From contig NZ_CADIKB010000005.1 of the NCBI RefSeq assembly GCF_902859825.1, forward strand, positions 62,001 through 126,000: DNA of 64,000 bases. The letters run 5' to 3'. The stretch is from Paraburkholderia phenoliruptrix (lineage in GTDB: Bacteria > Pseudomonadota > Gammaproteobacteria > Burkholderiales > Burkholderiaceae). Below the pieces are notes generated by a model. That model was not told the DNA's origin and ran no database searches. It worked only from the letters and a program-made list of their open reading frames with translations. The position numbers and the translations under genes are program-made. Of the stretch, positions 22,913 to 34,378 are shown in pieces (position 1 is the first letter of the stretch; every line of letters begins with the position of its first letter).

Positions 22913-23700
22913 GTGAAAGCCATCACCTCGCGGGACAATCCGCTCTATAAACGCCTGAAGGCGCTGGCCGGCTCGACGCACCAGCAGCGCCGCAGCGGCC
23001 ACGCGCTGCTCGAAGGCTTTCATCTGGCGAGCGCGTATCTGGACGTCGCGGGCCAGCCGGACATGTGCATCGTCACCGAAGGCGCGCTTGCCCATGACGA
23101 AGCGCAGGCCATCGTGTCGCGCATCGAGGATCACCGCATCGTTACGCTGCCGGATGCGTTGTTCGGGCAGCTGTCGAACGTGGTGCACGGCGTGGGCATG
23201 CTTCTGCTCGTGGAAAAGCTCAGCGCGCCGTTACCGGATACCGTCGAAGAAACGTGCATCGTGCTCGACGGTGTGCAGGACGCGGGCAACGTCGGCTCCA
23301 TTTTGCGCAGCGCGGCCGCGGCCGGCATTCAACGGGTGTTCTGCGCGCCGGGCACGGCGTACGCGTGGTCCTCGAAGGTGCTGCGCTCAGGCATGGCGCG
23401 CACTTCCTGTTGCAGATTCACGAAGATGTCGACGCCGCTGCATTGATCGGGCGTCTCGCGGTGCCGATCGTCATCACCGATTCGCACGGAGCCGAGGCGA
23501 TTGACGAGTGCGACCTGAGCGGCGAACTGGCCTGGGTGTTCGGCAACGAAGGCGCGGGCGTCTCGCAAGCCTGGCGCGACGCGGTCTCGTTGCGGGTGAC
23601 GATTCCGCAGCCGGGCGGCATGGAGTCGCTCAACGTGGCGGCGGCGGCCGCCGTCTGCATGTTCGAGCAGTGCAGACAGCAACGCGCGCGCCGCGCATAG
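22913..23700 (+). pseudogene. SpoU/TrmH-family RNA methyltransferase, broken by a one-base deletion
   Basis: The reading frame starts at the GTG at 22913 (MKAITSRDNPLYKRLKALAG) and codes for a normal SpoU methyltransferase up to LRSGM, then shifts. In the first frame it ends at 23446 after unrelated residues. The family sequence resumes in another frame from 23395 as GAHFLLQIHEDVDAAALIG and runs to the stop at 23700, including the SAM-binding knot motifs GNEGAGVS and IPQPGGMESLNVAAAAA. Adding a single G in the ATGG run at 23393-23396 restores LRSGMGAHF and a protein of about 262 residues. Either the gene is inactivated in this strain or the base is a sequencing error. The product would 2'-O-methylate a tRNA or rRNA ribose. 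Confidence 0.9.
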
Positions 23701-23709
23701 GAAGGCTCG

Positions 23710-24525
23710 TCAGTACGACGGCCGGTCCAGTTTGATTTCCTGCAGGATCGTGGTTGCGATCTCCTCAATCGACTTGTGCGTCGACGACAGCCACTTGATG
23801 CCCTCGCGACGCATCATCGCTTCCGCTTCGTTGATCTCGTAACGGCAATTTTCCGGCGCCGCATATTTGCTGCCCGGCCTGCGCTCGTTGCGGATTTCCG
23901 AAAGCCGCTGCGGATCGATCGACAAGCCAAACATTTTCTGCCGGTGCGCCAATAGGGGCGTGGGCAGTTTGCCGCGCTCGAAATCTTCCGGAATCAGCGG
24001 ATAGTTGGCCGCTTTCACGCCGTATTGCATGGCGAGGTAAAGGCTCGTGGGCGTCTTGCCGCTGCGTGACACGCCGACGAGGATCACGTCGGCGTCCGCC
24101 AGATTGCGGTTCGACTGGCCGTCGTCGTGCGCGAGCGAGAAGTTGATCGCCTCGATCCGGTTCTTGTATTCCTCGGTGTCCGCGTTCTGGTGACCGCGTC
24201 CCATTGCATGGCTCGACTTGAGCTCCAGTTCCTGTTCGAGCGGCTCGACGAAGGTCTGGAACATATCGAGCACGAGCGCATTCGAGCCCTTCACGATCTG
24301 ATTCGACGCGCTGTCCACGAGCGTCGTGAAGACGATCGGACGACGGCCGTCCTGGACGATGGCCTCATTGATCTTTTCGAGCGTGGCGTATGCCTTCTCG
24401 GTCGAATCGACAAAAGGCACGCGAACCAGGCGGAATTTCTGGTCGAACTGGGAGAGGATCGAATGCGCGAAGGTTTCGGCAGTGATCCCGGTACCGTCGG
24501 AGACGATGAATACGGTGGGCGGCAT
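23710..24525 (-). CDS. ppsR: PEP synthase regulatory kinase/pyrophosphorylase (DUF299 family)
   Basis: It switches PEP synthase off by ADP-dependent phosphorylation and on by Pi-dependent dephosphorylation. It has 271 residues from the ATG at 24525 ([17 protein letters not shown]); the frame is open further upstream but without family similarity. The P-loop is [11 protein letters not shown]. It is divergent from ppsA, the usual arrangement of regulator and target. Confidence 0.95.
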   Translation of the reverse strand: MPPTVFIVSDGTGITAETFAHSILSQFDQKFRLVRVPFVDSTEKAYATLEKINEAIVQDGRRPIVFTTLVDSASNQIVKGSNALVLDMFQTFVEPLEQELELKSSHAMGRGHQNADTEEYKNRIEAINFSLAHDDGQSNRNLADADVILVGVSRSGKTPTSLYLAMQYGVKAANYPLIPEDFERGKLPTPLLAHRQKMFGLSIDPQRLSEIRNERRPGSKYAAPENCRYEINEAEAMMRREGIKWLSSTHKSIEEIATTILQEIKLDRPSY

Positions 24526-25048
24526 CAGTGGGACAGGGAACGTGAGCGGCAAAAAGCGCTCGAATGGAACATGGCTGCATCGGCTTCGCTGCGCGGTGGC
24601 TGACCGCTCTACAGCGCCGTCGAAGCAGCGCGCCGTGGGCACCGCTACTGCGCCGGGACGGCCGGGGAACTCTTTGACAGCATGGAAAGAGCGCCACGGC
24701 ACATTCGGGCGCGATTCGAGGCGCAATTCTCGTCCGACCGTCACATTTCGAGAGTCGGCACGGTAGAATAGCGGCAACCTGTTGGATAAGCAATTGCAGG
24801 CGATTGGCGCCTAACTCACTGCGAACGGTCGTTCAACGCGCCGCTATCCGGCGCCAACGTGAACGCAACGCGCTAAATCGGGCGCTAATTCCGTTCATTC
24901 GCCTTCTTCGTCGCGCTAATGTGCGGCGCGGCGCAAGCGATTGTTTCTCCAACAGGTTGTGCAAGACGTGAGGTCACGCTTCCAATGAGCGTCTCGCGTT
25001 CGAGCCCACTTGCACAGCCGTGAATTTCTTTCACACTTAGGGGCTTGT
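24526..25048. other. Divergent ppsR/ppsA intergenic region
   Basis: These 523 bases hold no convincing gene. On the minus strand a possible ppsR promoter reads TTGCTT (24788-24793), 17-base spacer, TATTCT (24765-24770). Two copies of the palindromic motif CCAACAGGTTG in opposite orientation (24775-24785, inside that promoter spacer, and 24949-24959, 90 bases before ppsA) suggest a shared operator. Confidence 0.45.
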
Positions 25049-27454
25049 ATGACTAACGCAGTTACCGTCGCAAAGGATAAGGCGTATGTAGTTCCGTTCG
25101 AGCAGTTGCGGATGACCGATGTGGAGATTGTCGGCGGCAAGAACGCGTCGCTTGGCGAGATGATCAGTCAACTCGCCGAAGCCGGCGTGCGCGTGCCGAC
25201 CGGTTTCGCCACGACGGCACTGGCTTTCCGCGACTTCCTGCATCACAACAACCTGACCGAACGCATCGCCAAACGTCTCGAGACGCTCGACGTCGACGAC
25301 GTGAAGGCGCTCGCCGAAGCGGGCAAGGAGATCCGTCAATGGATCGTCGAGGCGCCGCTGCAGCCCAAGCTCGAGGCTGATATTCGCGCAGGCTTCGACA
25401 CACTGCAGAACAGCTCGCCCGAAGAGCTGTCGTTTGCCGTGCGCTCGTCGGCAACGGCGGAAGACCTGCCCGACGCATCGTTCGCGGGTCAGCAAGAGAG
25501 CTACCTCAATGTGGTCGGTATCGAAGACGTGCTCGATCGCATGAAGCACGTGTTCGCGTCGCTGTACAACGACCGCGCTATTTCCTATCGCGTCCACAAA
25601 GGTTTCACGCATGCTGAAGTTGCGTTGTCGGCGGGCGTGCAGCGCATGGTGCGCTCCGACGTGGGCGCGGCCGGCGTGATGTTCACGCTCGACACCGAAT
25701 CGGGCTTCAAGGACGCGGTGTTCATCACGTCGAGCTACGGCCTCGGCGAAACGGTCGTGCAGGGCGCGGTGAATCCGGACGAGTTCTACGTCTACAAGAC
25801 CACGCTCGCGCAAGGTAAGTATCCGATCATCCGCCGCTCCATCGGCTCCAAGCTCATCAAGATGGAGTTCACGAAGGCCGGCGAAGAAGGCCGCGTGAAG
25901 ACCGTCGACGTGCCGCACGAGCAGCGCAACCGCTTTTCGATCACCGACGAAGACGTGATCGAACTGGCGAAGTACGCGGTCATCATCGAAAAGCACTACG
26001 AGCGTCCGATGGACATCGAGTGGGGCAAAGACGGCCGCGACGGCAAGATCTTCATCCTGCAGGCGCGCCCGGAAACGGTGAAGAGCCAGGCTTCCGGCAA
26101 GGCGGAGCAGCGCTTCAAGCTGAAGGGCCAGTCGAACGTGCTCGCCACCGGCCGCGCGATCGGCCAGAAGATCGGCGCGGGCCCAGTGCGCGTGATTCAC
26201 GATCCGTCGGAAATGGACCGTGTGCAGCCGGGCGACGTGCTGGTCGCCGACATGACGGACCCGAACTGGGAGCCGGTCATGAAGCGCGCTTCCGCGATCG
26301 TCACGAACCGTGGCGGCCGTACCTGCCACGCGGCCATCATCGCGCGTGAACTCGGCGTGCCGGCCGTGGTCGGCTGCGGCGACGCAACGGACGTGCTCAA
26401 GGACGGCGCGCTCGTGACGGTTTCGTGCGCCGAAGGCGACGAAGGCAAGATCTACGACGGCCTGCTCGAAACCGAAATCACCGAAGTGCAGCGCGGCGAA
26501 CTGCCGCCGATTCCGGTGAAGATCATGATGAACGTCGGCAACCCGCAACTGGCTTTCGACTTCTCGCAACTGCCGAACGCAGGCGTGGGTCTCGCGCGCC
26601 TCGAGTTCATCATCAACAACAATATCGGCGTTCACCCGAAGGCGATTCTCGAATATCCGAACGTCGATCAGGACCTGAAGAAGGCGGTGGAAAGCGTCGC
26701 TCGCGGTCACGCGTCGCCGCGCGCGTTCTACGTCGACAAGCTGACGGAAGGCATTGCCACGATCGCGGCGGCGTTCTATCCGAAGCCCGTGATCGTGCGC
26801 ATGTCCGACTTCAAGTCGAACGAGTACAAGAAGCTGATCGGCGGTTCGCGCTACGAGCCGGACGAAGAGAACCCGATGCTCGGCTTCCGCGGCGCGTCGC
26901 GCTACATCGCCGAAGACTTCGCCGAAGCGTTCCAGATGGAATGCGTCGCGCTGAAGAAGGTGCGCGAAGAAATGGGCCTCGACAACGTCGAGATCATGGT
27001 GCCGTTCGTGCGTACGCTGAAGCAGGCGGAGCGCGTGGTCGGGCTGCTCGAGAAGTTCGGCCTGAAGCGCGGCGAGAACGGCCTGCGTCTCATCATGATG
27101 TGCGAAGTGCCGTCGAACGCGATTCTGGCCGAAGAATTCCTGCAATACTTCGACGGCTTCTCGATCGGTTCGAACGACCTCACGCAGCTCACGCTCGGCC
27201 TCGACCGCGACTCCGGCATGGAACTGCTCGCCGTCGACTTCGACGAGCGCGATCCGGCGGTGAAGTTCATGCTGAAGCGTGCGATCGAAACGTGTCTGCG
27301 CCTGAACAAGTACGTCGGTATCTGCGGTCAGGGTCCGTCGGATCATCCGGATTTCGCGCAATGGCTGACGGATGAGGGCATCAAGTCGATCTCGCTGAAC
27401 CCCGACACGATCATCGAGACGTGGCAGCAACTGGCGAAATCGTCGACGAAGTAA
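25049..27454 (+). CDS. ppsA: Phosphoenolpyruvate synthase
   Basis: It makes PEP from pyruvate with ATP (giving AMP and Pi), needed for growth on lactate, pyruvate and similar carbon sources. It has 801 residues, the usual size, with an N-terminal ATP-grasp-like domain ([20 protein letters not shown]), the phosphohistidine swivelling domain with [15 protein letters not shown], and a C-terminal TIM-barrel PEP-binding domain whose active-site Cys lies in [13 protein letters not shown]. The ATG at 25049 is preceded by AGGGGC. A strong terminator follows. Confidence 0.97.
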   Translation: MTNAVTVAKDKAYVVPFEQLRMTDVEIVGGKNASLGEMISQLAEAGVRVPTGFATTALAFRDFLHHNNLTERIAKRLETLDVDDVKALAEAGKEIRQWIVEAPLQPKLEADIRAGFDTLQNSSPEELSFAVRSSATAEDLPDASFAGQQESYLNVVGIEDVLDRMKHVFASLYNDRAISYRVHKGFTHAEVALSAGVQRMVRSDVGAAGVMFTLDTESGFKDAVFITSSYGLGETVVQGAVNPDEFYVYKTTLAQGKYPIIRRSIGSKLIKMEFTKAGEEGRVKTVDVPHEQRNRFSITDEDVIELAKYAVIIEKHYERPMDIEWGKDGRDGKIFILQARPETVKSQASGKAEQRFKLKGQSNVLATGRAIGQKIGAGPVRVIHDPSEMDRVQPGDVLVADMTDPNWEPVMKRASAIVTNRGGRTCHAAIIARELGVPAVVGCGDATDVLKDGALVTVSCAEGDEGKIYDGLLETEITEVQRGELPPIPVKIMMNVGNPQLAFDFSQLPNAGVGLARLEFIINNNIGVHPKAILEYPNVDQDLKKAVESVARGHASPRAFYVDKLTEGIATIAAAFYPKPVIVRMSDFKSNEYKKLIGGSRYEPDEENPMLGFRGASRYIAEDFAEAFQMECVALKKVREEMGLDNVEIMVPFVRTLKQAERVVGLLEKFGLKRGENGLRLIMMCEVPSNAILAEEFLQYFDGFSIGSNDLTQLTLGLDRDSGMELLAVDFDERDPAVKFMLKRAIETCLRLNKYVGICGQGPSDHPDFAQWLTDEGIKSISLNPDTIIETWQQLAKSSTK

Positions 27455-27576
27455 GCGCCGCGCGTGCCGCGTCCTACGCGGCACGCATAACGAAGCTGGG
27501 GCCGATCAACGGTCGCTGAAAGGCACGCTCAACGGCGTCTCTGAATGCCGGTCATTTGCCTGCGCTTCGTGCTATA

Positions 27577-27604
27577 AACACCCCGGTAGATCCGGGGTGT
27601 TTTG
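27577..27604 (+). terminator. Intrinsic terminator after ppsA
   Basis: AACACCCCGG (27577-27586) pairs with CCGGGGTGTT (27592-27601) around a 5-base loop and is followed by further T residues. It lies just before the ribosome-binding site of the next gene. Confidence 0.8.
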
Positions 27605-27620
27605 CTTTGTGGAGGCCAAC

Positions 27621-28076
27621 GTGGCGCCAGGTGGATTGTTCTGGTGGGTCGGGGCAGGCGTGCTGATCGTGCTCGAGTTGCTGAGCGGCACTTTCTATCT
27701 GTTGATGATCGCGCTGGGGTGCATCGCGGCGGCCATCGCACATATCGCGGGTGCAACCGCCGACGTGCAGTTCGCCGTCGCCGCGGTCGTCGCGCTGGCG
27801 GCTGTGCTCGTGCTGCGGCGTTCGCGCTTTGGCCGCAAGGCGCGCAAGGAGGCGTCGCGCAACCCCGACGTCAATCTCGACATCGGGCAAACGCTGACCG
27901 TGCCGGCCTGGCAGCAGCGTCGCGCGCGCGTGACCTATCGCGGCGCGCAATGGGACGTCGAGCTCGCGCCCGGCGAGCCGGAGGACGCGCAGACTTACGA
28001 AATCACGGAGTTGCGTGGCAGCTGTCTCGTCGTGGCGGCGAAGCAGCCGGCGAGACATCACGCCAAACCGCTCTGA
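27621..28076 (+). CDS. NfeD-family membrane protein
   Basis: 151 residues from a GTG at 27621 with GGAGG 5 bases upstream. Two or three N-terminal membrane segments (from GLFWWVGAGVLIVLELL to about residue 70) are followed by a soluble OB-fold-like domain with DIGQTLTVPAW, the short NfeD form without the ClpP-like protease domain. NfeD proteins work with stomatin/paraslipin partners in membrane microdomains; the partner gene starts 52 bases downstream, supporting the call. The exact function in this organism is unknown. Confidence 0.85.
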   Translation: MAPGGLFWWVGAGVLIVLELLSGTFYLLMIALGCIAAAIAHIAGATADVQFAVAAVVALAAVLVLRRSRFGRKARKEASRNPDVNLDIGQTLTVPAWQQRRARVTYRGAQWDVELAPGEPEDAQTYEITELRGSCLVVAAKQPARHHAKPL

Positions 28077-28128
28077 GCGTCGCCAATTCGCCGATTTAAT
28101 TAATCGAACTGAAGGTGGGAGGGGGTAA

Positions 28129-29061
28129 ATGGATTCGACCATCGTCGGGGCAGTCCTGCTTGTCATTGTGATCGTGCTGGCGGCGCAGACCATCAAGATC
28201 GTGCCGCAGCAGCATGCGTGGGTGCTGGAGCGGCTCGGCCGCTATCACCGCACGCTCACGCCCGGCCTCAGTTTCGTGTTCCCGTTCGTCGACCGGATTG
28301 CTTACAAGCACATCCTCAAGGAAATTCCGCTCGAGGTGCCGAGCCAGGTCTGCATCACGCGCGACAACACCCAGTTGCAGGTAGACGGCGTGCTGTATTT
28401 CCAGGTGACGGATCCGATGAAGGCGTCGTATGGATCCAGCAACTTCGTCTTCGCGATCACGCAGTTGTCGCAGACCACGCTGCGCTCGGTGATCGGCAAG
28501 CTGGAACTCGACAAGACTTTCGAGGAGCGGGACTTCATCAACCACAGTATCGTCTCCGCGCTCGACGAAGCCGCGGCGAACTGGGGCGTCAAAGTCCTAC
28601 GCTACGAGATCAAAGATCTGACGCCGCCGAAGGAAATTCTTCACGCAATGCAGGCGCAGATCACCGCCGAGCGCGAGAAGCGCGCGTTGATCGCGGCATC
28701 GGAAGGGCGCAAGCAGGAGCAGATCAATATCGCGTCGGGCGGTCGGGAAGCGGCGATCCAGAAATCCGAAGGCGAGCGGCAGGCGGCGATCAATCAGGCG
28801 CAAGGTCAGGCCGCGGCCATTCTCGCGGTGGCGGAGGCGAATTCACAGGCCATTCAGAAGATTGCGGCCGCGATCCAGTCGAATGGTGGCATGGAAGCGG
28901 TGAACCTGAAGGTCGCCGAGCAATATGTGAATGCGTTCGGCAATGTGGCCAAGCAGGGCACCACGCTGATCGTGCCGGGCAACCTCGCAGACATGAGTTC
29001 GATGATCGCGTCGGCGCTCGCCATCGTGAACAAGGGCAAGGGCGTGGCGGACGCGCGCTGA
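28129..29061 (+). CDS. Stomatin/paraslipin (SPFH/band 7) protein, QmcA-like
   Basis: 310 residues: one N-terminal membrane helix (residues about 4-20), an SPFH domain (VPQQHAWVLERLGRYHRTLTPG onward) and a long charged helical region rich in AEREKRALIAASEG-type heptads near residues 185-260. Such proteins form rings on the inner face or periplasmic side of the membrane and scaffold proteases and other partners. It is paired with the NfeD gene just upstream, preceded by GGTGGGAGGGG. It resembles QmcA more than HflK/HflC. Confidence 0.9.
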   Translation: MDSTIVGAVLLVIVIVLAAQTIKIVPQQHAWVLERLGRYHRTLTPGLSFVFPFVDRIAYKHILKEIPLEVPSQVCITRDNTQLQVDGVLYFQVTDPMKASYGSSNFVFAITQLSQTTLRSVIGKLELDKTFEERDFINHSIVSALDEAAANWGVKVLRYEIKDLTPPKEILHAMQAQITAEREKRALIAASEGRKQEQINIASGGREAAIQKSEGERQAAINQAQGQAAAILAVAEANSQAIQKIAAAIQSNGGMEAVNLKVAEQYVNAFGNVAKQGTTLIVPGNLADMSSMIASALAIVNKGKGVADAR

Positions 29062-29194
29062 GGGCGGCGCCTCAACGCGCCCTGCGATGAGGCGCCGGCA
29101 AAAAGAATGGCCCGCATCATGGATGGCGGCCCATTTTCGTTCGAGAACCAAAAAACACGCGGGGGCTTGCGCAAAGTGCGGCCTATCCGCGCAA

Positions 29195-29262
29195 CGCAGT
29201 CCGCCCTACGCAGTCCGCCCGACCCAGTCCGCCCGATCCAGTCCGCCCGATCCAGTCCGCAC
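29195..29262. repeat. Five tandem 14-bp repeats
   Basis: CAGTCCGC recurs at 29197, 29211, 29225, 29239 and 29253, exactly 14 bases apart (unit like CAGTCCGCCCGATC). It sits in the 252-base gap between the convergent genes for paraslipin and smpB. An imperfect hairpin at 29106-29137 with A and T flanks may be the terminator there. Confidence 0.85.
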
Positions 29263-29313
29263 AACGCGGCATCCACCGCAGGCCGGGCGAACCTCCGGCG
29301 CGATGCGTGAACT

Positions 29314-29760
29314 TCAGGTCGGCGAGCGCATCAAACGCGCCTTTTCGCGCTCCCAATCGCGTTTCTTTTCAGTCTCGCGCTTGTCGTGCAGCTTCTTGCC
29401 CTTGGCAAGACCGATCTCGCATTTGACGCGGCCGCCCTTGTAATGGAAGTTCAACGGCACAAGCGTATAGCCGCGCTGCTCGACCTTGCCGATCAGTTTG
29501 CTGATTTCTTCGCTGTGCAAAAGGAGCTTGCGCGTGCGGACCGGGTCGGGGTTGATGTGCGTCGAGGCTTCGGGCAGCGGGCTGATGTGCGTGCCGATCA
29601 GGAACAGCTCGCCGTTCTTGATCACGACATAGCCTTCCTTGATCTGGCCGCGCCCGGCGCGCAGTGCCTTGACCTCCCATCCTTCGAGCACGAGCCCTGC
29701 CTCGTAGCGCTCTTCGATCGAATAGTCGAAGAACGCTTTTCTGTTGTCGATAATGCTCAT
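29314..29760 (-). CDS. smpB: SsrA-binding protein SmpB
   Basis: SmpB carries tmRNA to stalled ribosomes in trans-translation. It has 148 residues and begins [22 protein letters not shown], with the beta-barrel core ([19 protein letters not shown]) and the basic C-terminal tail ([20 protein letters not shown]) that enters the decoding centre. The start ATG is at 29760. It is divergent from ratA, the usual neighbourhood. The tmRNA gene itself is not in the window. Confidence 0.97.
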   Translation of the reverse strand: MSIIDNRKAFFDYSIEERYEAGLVLEGWEVKALRAGRGQIKEGYVVIKNGELFLIGTHISPLPEASTHINPDPVRTRKLLLHSEEISKLIGKVEQRGYTLVPLNFHYKGGRVKCEIGLAKGKKLHDKRETEKKRDWEREKARLMRSPT

Positions 29761-29860
29761 GAATGGAAAGTGCCCAACTCGTTTAAAATTACGATTTTAG
29801 CAAAGCGGGGCAAGGAAAGCCCGCGGCGCCCGTCCACCCTTGCCACGTGCTGTTCAATTT

Positions 29861-30298
29861 ATGGCAGATGTCCAGAAAACCGTGTTGATCCGTCATTCGG
29901 CGGAGCAGATGTTCGACCTCGTCACCGACGTCGCCGATTACCCAAACTTCCTGCCGTGGTGCGGCGGAGTCGAGATCCGTCATCGGGACGAAACCAGCAT
30001 GGAGGCGAAGATCGACATCAACTTCAAGGGCATCAAGCAGCACTTTGCGACGCGCAACAGCATGGAGCGGCCCACGCGCATCGACATGGAATTCGCAGAC
30101 GGGCCGTTTCGCAAGTTCACCGGTTTCTGGCGCTTCACGCCGTTGCGCGCGGACGCCTGCAAGATCGAGTTCGCGCTGCACTACGAGTTCACCAACATCC
30201 TGCTCGAGAAGATCATTGGGCCGGTGTTCAATCATATCGCCAATACTTTTGTCGAATCTTTCGTGAAGCGCGCGGATCAGCGCTACGGCAAGCTATGA
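29861..30298 (+). CDS. ratA: RatA-type toxin / START-domain (coenzyme Q-binding) protein
   Basis: 145 residues from the ATG at 29861 (MADVQKTVLIRHSAEQMFDLV). One START/polyketide-cyclase-like domain covers the whole protein. In E. coli RatA is reported to block ribosome subunit joining, while the eukaryotic relative COQ10 binds ubiquinone; which role applies here is not shown by sequence. Its stop overlaps the rnfH start (ATGA). Confidence 0.9.
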   Translation: MADVQKTVLIRHSAEQMFDLVTDVADYPNFLPWCGGVEIRHRDETSMEAKIDINFKGIKQHFATRNSMERPTRIDMEFADGPFRKFTGFWRFTPLRADACKIEFALHYEFTNILLEKIIGPVFNHIANTFVESFVKRADQRYGKL

Positions 30299-30627
30299 GC
30301 GGGCGTCTGTCGGTTCAGGTCTGTTATGCGCTCGCGAACGAGCAGGCGCTCGTCGCCGTGGAACTGCCGGCGGGCGCCACGCTCGGAGAGGCAATCGAGG
30401 CGAGCGGCCTGCTCAGGCGTTATCCTCAGATCGATCTCGAAACGCAACAGGTCGGCATATTCGGCAAGCTGAAACCGCTCGATACAGTACTCGCCGACCA
30501 CGATCGCGTGGAGATTTACCGGCCGCTGCTGGTGGATCCGAAAGTGGCGCGCCAGCGCCGCGTCGAGAAGACCCGCAAGGCGGGCTCAATCGAAGGGCGC
30601 CGCTGGCTCAACAAGGATTCGCGGTAA
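30295..30627 (+). CDS. rnfH: RnfH family ubiquitin-like protein
   Basis: 110 residues with a beta-grasp fold; family features include VELPAGATLGEAI and the YRPLLVDPK segment. The function is not established; the family is repeatedly found next to ratA and sometimes rnf operons, and the ratA-rnfH pair resembles a toxin-antitoxin layout in E. coli, although RnfH has not been shown to be an antitoxin. It overlaps ratA by 4 bases. An open frame extending back over smpB is a shadow. Confidence 0.88.
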   Translation: MSGRLSVQVCYALANEQALVAVELPAGATLGEAIEASGLLRRYPQIDLETQQVGIFGKLKPLDTVLADHDRVEIYRPLLVDPKVARQRRVEKTRKAGSIEGRRWLNKDSR

Positions 30628-30686
30628 GGGCTGGCCGGGGGGCGCCGGCAAATCCCGGGCGCGGGCAAATCAAACGGCGCTGTCGG

Positions 30687-30772
30687 CCGCTTTATCCGCT
30701 CTGACCGCTTTTATCCGCTTCAGGCGATCCAGCCGCTCCAGCCGCTGCGTCCGCTCGTCCGGTGCGTCCGCT
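30687..30772. repeat. Cluster of eight CCGCT elements between rnfH and the EamA gene
   Basis: The 183-base convergent gap 30628-30810 contains CCGCT eight times between 30687 and 30772 in irregular spacing (pieces such as TTATCCGCT and CAGCCGCT). It looks like a degenerate, slipped simple repeat. No gene or clear terminator is seen. Confidence 0.5.
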
Positions 30773-30810
30773 CCTCTGCTTTTCACGGCCAGTTTCCCGA
30801 ACACCGCGTC

Positions 30811-31788
30811 TCAGTGCGCCGAGCCCTGCGCGTTGTTCGCGACCCGCGCGGTGCCGCCCGAATCGTCGTCCGCATGCTGGCGCACCGACCAGCACACGCC
30901 CGCCACCAGCAGCAGGATCGCGGCCAGTTCCAGCGGCCGCGGCAGGCGGCCGTCGTAAATAAACGCATAGAGCAGGGCGAACAGCGTCTCGAACACGATC
31001 AACTGGCCCGAAAGCGTCAGCGGCAGCCGCTTCGACGCCGCATTCCAGAGCCCGTTGCCGAGCCACGACGCGCCGATGGCGAGGCAGAAATTGAGCAGCC
31101 AGAAGCTATGCCAGCGGCCTTGCGCGAGTTCGCCCTGCGGGCCGCCGGCCGGCAGGATGGCAATCGCGAGCCACAGCGCGGCGCCGAGCAGGCCCGTCAC
31201 GACGCCCCACAGCACGGACCATTCGTTGCCGCTGAAATGCGTCTGCCGCTGCAGATAGCGGGCGTTTTCGACGGCGAACCAGGTCCAGCAGCCGAGCGCG
31301 CCCACCGCGCAGGCAAGGCCGAGCAGTCGGGTCGGCACGCTGCCGGGCGCCCCGCCGGCCGTCATGAAGACGTCGATGTTGATGCAGCCGATGCCCGCCA
31401 GCACCAACGCGAGCGGCCAGGCGAGGCGGGCGAGCGGCACCGCGCCGCGATCGCCGCGGCCCATCAGCGTGACGGTGACGGGCAACACGCCGACGATCAG
31501 CGACGCCGGCGCGATGCCGACGAGGTGGACCGCGGCCGTCAGCAGCAGGTAGTACAAAAGATTGCCGACCAGCGCGAGCTTGACGAGCGCGGCGAGGTCT
31601 TCGCGCGTCAGCCGTTTGACGAGCGAGCGCGCCACGGGCAGGGCGGCCGCAAGCGACACCACGCCGTACAGGGTGTAGCGGCCGGCGGACAGCAGCAGCG
31701 GCGAAAAGTCCGGCAGCACGCGCGGCACGAGAAAAACCATGCCCCACAGGGCTCCGGCCATGACGCCATAGGCCACACCGCGCTGCAT
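30811..31788 (-). CDS. EamA/DMT superfamily transporter
   Basis: 325 residues from the ATG at 31788 (MQRGVAYGVMAGALWGMVFL) preceded by a GGAG. About ten membrane segments in two EamA repeats, typical of the drug/metabolite exporter family that moves small metabolites such as amino acids out of the cell. The substrate cannot be told. The frame remains open far upstream over guaB, but that part is antisense shadow. It is divergent from guaB. Confidence 0.88.
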   Translation of the reverse strand: MQRGVAYGVMAGALWGMVFLVPRVLPDFSPLLLSAGRYTLYGVVSLAAALPVARSLVKRLTREDLAALVKLALVGNLLYYLLLTAAVHLVGIAPASLIVGVLPVTVTLMGRGDRGAVPLARLAWPLALVLAGIGCINIDVFMTAGGAPGSVPTRLLGLACAVGALGCWTWFAVENARYLQRQTHFSGNEWSVLWGVVTGLLGAALWLAIAILPAGGPQGELAQGRWHSFWLLNFCLAIGASWLGNGLWNAASKRLPLTLSGQLIVFETLFALLYAFIYDGRLPRPLELAAILLLVAGVCWSVRQHADDDSGGTARVANNAQGSAH

Positions 31789-31979
31789 CGACTGCTCCTG
31801 CAAAGAACTGGAATCGTCGCAAGCGTAGCGGCTCCGTCCCGAGGCCGTCTTGTTTGATTCTGCATTCGGGCCCGAGCAAACGAAACGCGATCGAACCGGA
31901 GGCGAACGGCGAAGCGAAATCGGCGGGGCAAAAGCCATTAAAAAAACCGGCGGAAATTCGCTAAGCTGCTGTTCGCGCA

Positions 31980-33495
<1,516 letters not shown>

Positions 33496-33501
33496 ACGCC
33501 A

Positions 33502-34251
33502 ATGAAGCCATTGCTGCGCGCTGTACTCGTCGTCGATGCATTATTGCTGCTCGGGTTCGGCCTGCTGTTCCTGCTGACGCCCTGGACTTCGTTGTACGAC
33601 GCGCTGCTGCTGGTGCAAACGCAGCCGGCGCTGGTGGGCCAGGCGTTTGGCGTCGCGCTCGTCGGGCTCGCGTGGCTTGCCTTGCATGCGTCGTTCGACG
33701 GGGCGCTGACGTCGTCGGTGGCAAGGGCGGTCGGTCACGTGAACTGGCTGACCGGCGTGCTGATGCTGGTCTGGCTGCTCGGGCTGCATACGCCGTCGCT
33801 GAACGGCTTCGGCCAGATCGTCGCGGTGCTCACCGGTGTGGTGCTGCTCGTGCTCGGTCTGGGCGGCGTGCGTTTGGCGGGCGCGGTGCGGCGGCGCGAA
33901 AAGCTCCGCGCGGCCGAAGCTGTGGCGGCCGAGCGCGCCGACAGGCAGGCTGCAAAAGACGCCGCAAAAAACGCGGCGAACCGGGAGGCAAACCGCCGTG
34001 AACCGGTGGTGCCGGCCACGGCAGGTTTTCCGGTGTATCGCGCGGAGCCGGTAGGCGAGCCCGCCGTGCCTGCCGCGCACGAGGCACGGCCGCTAGACCC
34101 GGCGTCCTCGGCACCTTTGCGCGCAACGACGGGCGAAGCGCCGAGCCCGTCGGAGCGCGCGGCACGAGCTGAAGCCGCCGCCGCGCGCGACGAGGCCCGT
34201 GACGCCGCCGCCGATGCGCCGCATGCGCCCCGGCCTCCGTTTCATGGTTGA
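33502..34251 (+). CDS. Hypothetical membrane protein with Ala/Arg/Glu-rich tail
   Basis: 249 residues. The first 130 contain about four membrane helices (VLVVDALLLLGFGLLFLL; LVGLAWLALHASF; WLTGVLMLVWLL; VLTGVVLLVLGLG). The remainder is a low-complexity cytoplasmic-type tail rich in Ala, Arg and Glu and is probably disordered. I do not recognise a family. It is sandwiched between guaB (6 bases) and guaA and is probably co-transcribed; such placement alone does not prove a role in purine synthesis. Confidence 0.75.
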   Translation: MKPLLRAVLVVDALLLLGFGLLFLLTPWTSLYDALLLVQTQPALVGQAFGVALVGLAWLALHASFDGALTSSVARAVGHVNWLTGVLMLVWLLGLHTPSLNGFGQIVAVLTGVVLLVLGLGGVRLAGAVRRREKLRAAEAVAAERADRQAAKDAAKNAANREANRREPVVPATAGFPVYRAEPVGEPAVPAAHEARPLDPASSAPLRATTGEAPSPSERAARAEAAAARDEARDAAADAPHAPRPPFHG

Positions 34252-34322
34252 ACCGCTCGCCGCCGCTCGTCTGCCGAAGCAACCCGGCCGTTCGTTCCCT
34301 CGTGGACCGCTTTGAATTCAAC

Positions 34323-34341
34323 GCCGCGCTGTATGCGCGGC
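34323..34341 (+). promoter_or_regulatory. Perfect hairpin in the guaA leader
   Basis: GCCGCGC (34323-34329) pairs with GCGCGGC (34335-34341) around TGTAT, 37 bases before the guaA ATG. No T tract follows; it may be a weak terminator of the upstream gene or a leader structure. Confidence 0.35.
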
Positions 34342-34378
34342 ATTCCGTATCCGCTCACTTTTGAAACCGTCCGCTGCC

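Noticed and set aside
25037..27484. An 815-codon minus-strand frame over ppsA
   Set aside because: Shadow of ppsA caused by high third-position GC.
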